The translations under genes were made by a program, and so were the position numbers. A stretch of DNA of 64,000 bases, taken from NCBI RefSeq assembly GCF_022695595.1, contig NZ_CP074380.1:372001-436000 (forward strand). The letters are read 5' to 3'. The number at the start of each line of letters is the position of its first letter. Position 1 is the first letter of the stretch. Positions 57,692-64,000 of the stretch are shown here, in pieces. The notes under the pieces were generated by a model. That model was not told where the DNA came from. It did not search any database and saw only the letters and a list, made by a program, of their open reading frames with translations. This DNA is from Streptomyces sp. MST-110588 (lineage in GTDB: Bacteria > Actinomycetota > Actinomycetes > Streptomycetales > Streptomycetaceae).

Positions 57692-60262
57692 GTGCTGCGT
57701 GCCACGCTGCGTTCCTTCCTCGCCCACAAGGGCAGGATGCTGCTGTCCGCGCTGGCGGTGGTGCTCTCGGTCGCGTTCGTCGTCGGCAGCCTGATCTTCT
57801 CCGACACCGCGAGCGCCACTTTCGACCGGCTCTTCGCCTCCACCGCCTCGGACGTGCAGGTGACGCCCCGGCAGGAGTTCGAGGCGGCCGGCGGCGTGGG
57901 CGGCGGGCCGACGCCGACCGTGCCGGCCGCGCTGCGCGGCAAGGTGGCCGCGGTCCAGGGGGTGGCGTCGGCGCACACCGAGGTCCAGGTGCAGCAGGTC
58001 ACCGTCGCCGACGCGCGCGGCCGGGCCCTGGGGGCGGCGCAGGGCGCGCCGACCATCGCCACCAACTGGTACTCCGGTGAGCACCACGCCGTGGAGGTCA
58101 CCGGGGGCCGGCCGCCGCGCGCCCCGGCGAGGCGATGATCGACCGGGACACCGCCGATGCCAAGGGCATCGGCTCGGTGACCGGCTGCGGATCATCGCGC
58201 CCCCGGGCAGCCTGTCCGCACGCGTCGTGGGCATCGCGGCCTTCACCACCACCAACCCGGGCGCCACACTGGTGTTCCTGGAGACCGGGACGGCCCAGCG
58301 CGCGCTGCTGGGCCGGCCGGACGCGGCGACCTCGCTGTCCGTGGACGCCGCGCCCGGCGTGTCCGACACGGTGCTCAAGAAGCGGATCACCGACGCACTC
58401 GGCAACTCCAAGGCGTACGAGGTACGCACCCGCGCCGAGCAGCGCAAGACGCAGGCCGAGGAGCTGGGCGGCTTCCTGAAGGTCCTGAAGTACGTGATGG
58501 TGGGCTTCGCGGGGGTCGCCGTCCTGGTCGGGATCTTCCTGATCGTCAACACCTTCTCGATGCTCATCGCCCAGCGCACCCGGGAGCTGGGGCTGCTGCG
58601 CGCGCTGGGCGCGGACCGGCGCCAGGTCCGGCGGTCGGTGCTGACCGAGGCGCTGTTGCTGGGGCTGTTCGGGTCGACGGTGGGGCTGGCGGCGGGCCTG
58701 GGGCTCGCCGTCGGGCTGATCTACGTGATGCGTCTGCTCAGCCTGAAGCTCGACGCCTCGGAGCTGGTGCTGAACTGGCCGACGCCGGTGGCCGCGTACG
58801 CGGTGGGGGTGGGGGTGACCTTCGTCGCCGCGCTGCTGCCGGCGCTGCGCGCGGGCGGGTCTCACCGATGGCGGCGCTCGCCGACGCGGAGATCGCCGGA
58901 GCCGGCCGGCCGCTGCGGGTCCGGGCCGTGACGGGGCTGCTGACCGGGGCCGCCGGGGCGGCGGCTCTGGTGGGCTGCGCGGTGAGCGGGAAGACGGGGG
59001 CGGCCGGGTCGCTGCTGGCGCTCGGGGTGCTGCTGACGCTGGTCGCGGCGGTGGTCACCGGGCCGGTCCTGGTCCGTCCGGTGATCCGGGTGCTGGGGCG
59101 GGTCCTCGTACCGTGGTTCGGCACGGTCGGCCGGATGAGCGGGCGCAACGCGCTGCGCAACCCCCGGCGTACGGGTGCCACGGCGACCGCCCTGATGGTG
59201 GGGCTGGCGCTGGTGGCCGGGCTGTCGGTGGCCGGGGCGTCCTCCGCCGCCTCCGTCGACCGGCAGATCGACCGCACGCTGGGCGCGGACTTCGTCGTAC
59301 AGAATCCGTCGTTCCTGCCCTTCCCCCAGGAGGTCACCGAGCGGGTCCGCTCGACGCAGGGGGCCGGCACGGTCGTACGGCAGCGGCTGGTGGCCCTGGA
59401 GCTGAGGCTGCCGGACGGCACCAGGACCAGGACGGTGGGCGGGGCCTTCGACCCCGCTCTGGACTCCGTGGCCAAGGTGGACTACGCGTCGGGGAACACG
59501 GCCGCGGCGCTGGCGCCCGGCCGGGCCGGTGTGGACGCACGTTTCGCGAAGGAGCACGGGCTGAAGGTGGGCGGCCCGCTGCGCGGGGTGCTCTCCACCG
59601 GGCAGCCGGTCGATCTGACGGTGGGGGCGCTGACGAGGAATTCCGGCGCGGGTGCCGGTGCGCGCGGCGGGGTCTTCATGGGGATGGCCACGCTGGAGCG
59701 GTATCTGCCGCGCGGCCAGGACTCGGTGGTGTACGTGGACGCCGCGCCCGGCGCCGACGTCAAGCACCTGGGGTCCGCGCTGGAACGGCGGCTCAAGCCC
59801 TTCCCGCAGCTCCAGGTCCGCGACCGGGCCGGGTACAAGAAGCTGATCAGCGGCCAGATCCAGGTCCTGCTCAACCTGCTGTACGGCCTGCTGGGGCTGG
59901 CGATCGTCATCGCGGTGCTGGGCGTCGTCAACACCCTGACACTCTCGGTGGTCGAGCGCACGCGGGAGATCGGGCTGCTGCGGGCCGTCGGCCTGTCCAG
60001 GAAGCAGTTGCGGCGGATGGTCCGGCTGGAGTCGGTGGTGATCGCGGTGTTCGGGGCGCTGCTGGGACTGGCCCTGGGGCTGGTGTGGGGGGCGGCCACG
60101 CACCGGGTGCTGGCGCTGGAGGGGCTGACGGTGTTCGCGATCCCCTGGCCGACGGTGGTCGTGGTGATCCTGGGATCGGCGGCGGTGGGCCTGCTGGCGG
60201 CCCTGCTGCCGGCGCTGCGCGCCTCCCGCCTGAACATCCTCACCGCCATCGCCCATGAATGA
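57692..60262 (+). CDS. FtsX-type ABC transporter permease, frame broken three times
   Basis: Three single-base additions (58122-58125, near 58173, near 58855) give one 857-residue permease with two FtsX domains. Segment 1 has FLAHKGRMLLSALAVVLSVA and the periplasmic domain. Segment 2 has MVGFAGVAVLVGIFLIVNTF and RTRELGLLRALGADRRQVRR. Segment 3 has NALRNPRRTGATATALMVGL, NLLYGLLGLAIVIAVLGVVN and RTREIGLLRAVGLSRKQLRR. This is the typical Streptomyces MacB-like permease. As given, only pieces 57692-58138, about 58180-58931 and 58868-60262 are open. It works with the ATPase just upstream, probably exporting a lipid or peptide. Confidence 0.87.
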
Positions 60263-60388
60263 ACGGCCGGCCGGCGGCTCGTCACCACCGGCCGGCGAAC
60301 GCGAGGTTCGCTTTTCATCGAACCATCGCTACACTGCGGCCATCGCGGCGCTCCCCGCGCTCGCTCACCTCAAGTTCAAGGGGGACCG

Positions 60389-61279
60389 GTGACACGCCCG
60401 TTCCGTTTCGGCGTCAACATGCTCACCATCGAGTCGGGTCGGGAGTGGCGGGACAAATGCCGCCGGGCCGAGGGCCTGGGCTACGACGTCCTGCTCGCCC
60501 CGGACCACCTGGGCATGCCCGCGCCCTTCCCCGCGCTGGTCGCGGCGGCGGAGGCCACCGAGCGCCCGCGCGTGGGCACGTTCGTCCTGAACACCGGCTT
60601 CTGGAACCCGGCGCTGCTGGCCCGGGAGGTCGCGACCGTCGACTCGCTGACGGGCGGCCGGTTCGAACTGGGCCTGGGCACCGGCTACGTACGCGCCGAG
60701 CACGAACGGGCCGCCCTGCCCTGGGGCACCCCCAAGCAGCGCGTGGACCACCTCATCCGTACGATCGAGGAACTGGACCGGCTGCTCGGCGACCCGGAGC
60801 ACCTGCCCGCGCCCGTCCAGCGCCCCCGCCCGCCGCTGCTGATCGGCGGCAACGGCCCGCGCATGCTGCGGCTGACCGCCCGGCACGCCGACATCGCGGC
60901 CTTCACCGGTGCCCGGCAGGCCCCGGACCAGCCGGAGGGCACACTGACCATGCTCCCCTCCGAGCACCTCGCCGCCTCACTCACCACGTACGAGGAGGCC
61001 GCCGCCGCCCGCAAGGAGCCGGCCGAACGCAACATCCTCATCCAGCGGGTCCTGGTCACCGACGACCGCCGGGCCAAGGCGCGGGAGATCGCCGCGTACG
61101 GCATCGGACTGGACGAGGAACAGGCCCTGGACGTACCGACGCTCCTCATGGGAACACCGGCCCAGATGGCGGAGCAACTGCGCGAGCGCCGCGAGCGGTT
61201 CGGCTTCTCCTACATCACCGTGCTCGACTCGTTCATGGAGGCGTTCGCACCGGTCATCGAGGAACTGAAGGGGAGTTGA
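60389..61279 (+). CDS. LLM-class F420-dependent oxidoreductase (TIGR03621 type)
   Basis: A 296-residue luciferase-like enzyme: RFGVNMLTIESGREWRDKCR, GYDVLLAPDHLG, VGTFVLNTGFWNPALLAREV, TGGRFELGLGTGYV and PPLLIGGNGPRMLRLTARHA. Members use coenzyme F420 to reduce or oxidise small molecules. The GTG at 60389 follows AAGGGGGACC. It stands alone; a possible start of its promoter lies in the AT patch at 60320-60345. Confidence 0.88.
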   Translation: MTRPFRFGVNMLTIESGREWRDKCRRAEGLGYDVLLAPDHLGMPAPFPALVAAAEATERPRVGTFVLNTGFWNPALLAREVATVDSLTGGRFELGLGTGYVRAEHERAALPWGTPKQRVDHLIRTIEELDRLLGDPEHLPAPVQRPRPPLLIGGNGPRMLRLTARHADIAAFTGARQAPDQPEGTLTMLPSEHLAASLTTYEEAAAARKEPAERNILIQRVLVTDDRRAKAREIAAYGIGLDEEQALDVPTLLMGTPAQMAEQLRERRERFGFSYITVLDSFMEAFAPVIEELKGS

Positions 61280-61373
61280 GGCGGGCGGAGCGGAAGGGGA
61301 GCCGGGCGACGGGGCCACCGGGGCTCACCGGACGGACGGGACTCGGCGGACGGAACTCGGCGGACGCCGGGGC

Positions 61374-62669
61374 TTACCGGACGGCGGGAGCGGACCCGAT
61401 ATCCACCACTCGTGCCCAGGCGGGCGGCGAGTCCGGCGCGTAGTCGGGATCGTCCTCGTCCCACGAGCCGGCTGCCTGCTGCCGGGGGAACAGGCCCACC
61501 ACCGTACGGCACGGGGGGCGCGTGTCCGGCCAGGGTGTCTGCCCGTCGGTCAGGGCCACGACGACATCCGGCCGGGGCCGCGCCCGCAGTGCCCTGGCGA
61601 AGCCCGTACGCAGATCCGTACCCCCGCCGCCCACCAGTGGTATGCCCTCGGCACGGCACAGCGGGTGCACCGTACGGGCCGCCGCGTCGCACGACAGCAC
61701 GGATACCAGGTCACGACGGCCGCCCACGGCGCGGGAGATCGCGGCGACCTCCAGGAGCGCGCTGCCCAGTTCGGTGTCACTGACCGAGCCGGACGTGTCG
61801 ATGATCACCGAGACCCGGGGCGGCCTGCGCCGCAGGCTCGGCAGGACGACGCCGGGCACCCCGGCCGAGCGCCGCGAGGGCCTGCCGTAGGTGTAGTCCT
61901 CGCCCACGCCGGGGGCCGAGGCCGCCGAGCGGACGGCCGCCCCCAGCAACTCCCGCCACGGCTGCGGCGGATGGAACACCTCCTGCGCCCACCGCCGCCA
62001 CCCTTCCGGGGCATCCCCCGGGCGTCCGGTGATGCCCTGCGCCACCCGGAAGCGGACCGCGTCCCGCTCCTGTGCGCTGAGGCCGTGCGCGCCGTCCGGC
62101 CCCAGGTCCCACTCCCGTTCCAGTCCGTCGGCGCCACTGCCGCAGTCCAGCCAGGCCAGGTGACGGATGTAGGGCCCCAGTGCGAACCGGCGCAGGTACT
62201 CCTCCATGAGCTCGCCCTCGGGCAGCCGCAGAGCGGCCGGTTCCACGGCGCCTTCCGGCCGGACCAGCCCGTCACCGAACACGTCGTCGTTGATCTCGCA
62301 GTCCGCGGCGATGTTCATCCGCAGCCGTTCCGCCCGGCCGGTCAGCCCGCGCTCGCGCGCGACCCGGTCACTGCGTCCGTGGTGGTCGCGCAGCAGGTGC
62401 GAAACCTCGTGCACCCATACGCCGGCCAGTTCCTCCACCGGCGTCCGGTCCACGAACGCCGGTGAGACATAGACCCGCCAGTGCCGGTCGACGGCCATCG
62501 TCGGTACCCGCCGCGAGGCGACGGTGTGCAGGGCGAACAGCGCCGTCGCCAAGTAGGGCCGCACCCGGGCCGCGTGCAGGCGGGCAGCGAAGAGCTTGTC
62601 GAGGTCCAGTGTTCCCCTCGCGTCCGGCGTCCCCGGCGTCCCCGGCGTGCCTCGTGTTTGCGGGTTCAT
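61374..62669 (-). CDS. Putative metallopeptidase-like/VWA protein (DUF2201 type)
   Basis: A 431-residue protein. The N-terminal part has a zinc-peptidase-like motif, VWVHEVSHLLRDHHGR (HExxH), and MNIAADCEINDD. The C-terminal part is a VWA-like domain with a MIDAS-type VSVIIDTSGSVSDTELGSAL and GGGGTDLRTGFARAL. Such proteins are encoded with a MoxR-type ATPase, here directly upstream with an ATGA overlap, and are thought to act together as a chaperone or assembly pair. The substrate is unknown. Confidence 0.87.
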   Translation of the reverse strand: MNPQTRGTPGTPGTPDARGTLDLDKLFAARLHAARVRPYLATALFALHTVASRRVPTMAVDRHWRVYVSPAFVDRTPVEELAGVWVHEVSHLLRDHHGRSDRVARERGLTGRAERLRMNIAADCEINDDVFGDGLVRPEGAVEPAALRLPEGELMEEYLRRFALGPYIRHLAWLDCGSGADGLEREWDLGPDGAHGLSAQERDAVRFRVAQGITGRPGDAPEGWRRWAQEVFHPPQPWRELLGAAVRSAASAPGVGEDYTYGRPSRRSAGVPGVVLPSLRRRPPRVSVIIDTSGSVSDTELGSALLEVAAISRAVGGRRDLVSVLSCDAAARTVHPLCRAEGIPLVGGGGTDLRTGFARALRARPRPDVVVALTDGQTPWPDTRPPCRTVVGLFPRQQAAGSWDEDDPDYAPDSPPAWARVVDIGSAPAVR

Positions 62670-63930
62670 CGGCCGGCCTTCGCGGTGACCGCGGTCCGGG
62701 CCGCCGCCGCGCGGTCGGCCCGGCGCGAGAGGGACACCACTCCGGCGAGCTGCTCGATCGATGCCGGGACGTCCCAGTCCTGCTGACGCAGTGCGGCCAG
62801 GGTGGTCGCGGGGACGACCACCAGGTCCGGCGCTCCGGTCCGTACCGCCCGGACCAGGAGCGCCCACGCCGCGTCCCAGCGGGCCTTCTCCGGGCGTTTG
62901 CGGACCGCCTCCACCACACCGTCGAGCACGGCCTGCCGCAGGTCCCCCCGCTCGGGCAGGTCGGCACCGGCCGGATCGGCGAGCAGCACCTCGGGGTCCG
63001 GGAGGTCCATCCGGTCCAGGCTCGCCAGCAGCTCCAGCCCGGGACCGTCCCCACGGTTCCTCGGACCAGCAGGGACAGTACGTCGCGGGACGAGCCGGCC
63101 GCGGTCGCGAAAGCGATCAGACGCAGGGTCATCTCCCAGCTCCGGGGCGAGGGCCAGGGGCCGCCCCGCCGGGCTTCGCTGCCGGGCAACCGGTGTACGA
63201 GCCCGGGGCGGGCGGTCAGCAGCCCGCACACCGCACGGCGGGCGAAGCGCACGGCCTGCGGCAGCGTCTCCGGGGCGAGCCGGGGCAGCGTGGCCCGTGG
63301 CCAGGTCCCGCCGAGGCCGCGCACCACCACCTCGTGGTCGTGTGTCCACTGAAGATGGACGAACCGGTTGGCCAGCGGCGGGCTCAGCTCCCAGCCGTCT
63401 GCGGCCGAGCCCCGCGGGTTGGCGGCGGCCACGATCCGTACGCCGGGCGGCAGTTGGAGGGTGCCGATCCGCCGCTCCAGGACGAGGCGGAGCAGGGCGG
63501 CCTGGACGGCCGGCGGCGCGGTGGACAGCTCGTCCAGGAACAGCAGCCCGCGGCCGGTCCGCACCAGGCGCACGGCCCAGTCCGGCGGGGCCATCGGGAC
63601 ACCGTGCACCGCGGGATCGTCCCCGACGACGGGCAGGCCCGAGAAGTCGGACGGCTCGTGCACGCTGGCGATCACCGTGGTCAGCGGGAGGTCCAGGGCC
63701 GCGGCGAGCTGGGTCAGGGCCGCGGTCTTGCCGATCCCCGGCTCGCCCCACAGGAGGACGGGCAGGTCGGCGGCCACGGCCAGGGTCAGGGCCTCCAGTT
63801 GGGTGTCGGCGCGCGGCTCGGTGGTCGCTTCGCGCAGCAGGGTCAGCAGCTCACCGGCGACATCGAGCTGGGAGGCGCCGGACGGATCGCAGGGGGCGTC
63901 GGTGGCAGCGAACGGGGTGTGTGAAGGCAC
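62666..63930 (-). CDS. MoxR-type AAA ATPase, frame broken once
   Basis: With one base added to the run at 63049-63052 the gene encodes 421 residues. Walker A is LLWGEPGIGKTAALTQLAAA, Walker B GLLFLDELSTAPPAVQAALL, and sensor 1 IVAAANPRGSAADGWELSPP. The C-terminal part (second frame) has LLASLDRMDLPDPEVLLADP and KARWDAAWALLVRAVRTGAP. It should couple ATP use to its VWA/metallopeptidase-like partner. The GTG at 63930 is taken as start. Confidence 0.87.
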
Positions 63931-64000
63931 GCGTGATCACCTATGGGTTGACGGGAGTTGGTGGTCGGTTGACGGGCGGTTGGCGCCGAGCCGAAGGGTG
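63931..64000. promoter_or_regulatory. Upstream region of the MoxR/VWA pair, cut by the window edge
   Basis: Seventy bases upstream of the ATPase start. GTTGACGGG is present twice on the + strand (near 63953 and 63974), about 20 bases apart. Nothing more can be said. Confidence 0.35.

Noticed and set aside
55117..60262. Reading the broken P450 and FtsX permease as true pseudogenes
   Set aside because: Each break is cured by a single base, mostly in short G/C runs, and all catalytic motifs are intact; a sequence error is the simpler explanation.

Overview
The window is about 72% GC, nearly every codon ends in G or C, and the gene families present (WhiJ-type regulator with a DUF397 partner, RppA, a urease operon without ureE, a c-di-AMP riboswitch before an NlpC/P60 gene, rare TTA codons) all point to a Streptomyces or very close relative. 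It reads as chromosomal sequence with one clear specialised-metabolite locus and several small accessory groups. No rRNA, tRNA, CRISPR array, transposase or phage gene was seen.

Layout. 1-1475: the end of an unknown gene, a sigma-70 factor and a coupled protein of unknown function. 1502-6370: an ATP-grasp ligase and EamA exporter facing a cupin-type XRE regulator, then a GMC oxidoreductase. 6527-11572: housekeeping and secreted proteins (PlsC acyltransferase, PARG-like hydrolase, SH3 protein, secreted tripeptidyl aminopeptidase, GGCT-like protein). 11839-26791: a nonribosomal peptide locus, all on the + strand: MFS exporter, stand-alone condensation protein, C-A-T module, acyl-CoA dehydrogenase, two A-T didomains, and a final protein C - degraded A - T - SDR, closed by a strong intrinsic terminator. 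27372-33891: amino-acid permease, secreted amidase-domain protein, polysaccharide-deacetylase-like lipoprotein, class A PBP. 34117-38926: ureABC-F-G-D with two unusual small ORFs. 39301-45242: secreted M28 aminopeptidase, orphan Phd antitoxin, XRE-cupin regulator, ClpP, riboswitch-controlled NlpC/P60 protein, membrane protein. 45445-48832: P450 plus ferredoxin, ATP-binding anti-sigma-like protein, WhiJ/DUF397 pair. 48916-53840: bioF facing bioB-bioA-bioD. 53975-56324: rppA (type III PKS) and its P450. 56783-60262: MacB/FtsX-type ABC exporter. 60389-63930: F420-type LLM oxidoreductase and a MoxR ATPase / VWA metallopeptidase-like pair.

How the genes work together. The peptide locus has three condensation domains, three full adenylation domains and four carrier domains. 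It has no thioesterase and ends in an NAD(P)-binding SDR domain, so reductive or other SDR-type release or tailoring is expected. The A domain of the last protein is reduced to its C-terminal subdomain and lacks the catalytic lysine, so its carrier must be loaded in trans. Both the exporter and the first condensation gene carry a TTA codon, implying bldA control.

Sequence quality matters here. At least eleven genes or gene ends need a single-base correction, nearly all in short G or C runs, to give full-length family members (EamA, C-A-T NRPS, PBP, ClpP, BioA, P450, ABC ATPase, FtsX permease three times, MoxR ATPase). This looks like systematic run-length miscalling, not eleven real pseudogenes, and should be settled before any of these genes is called broken.
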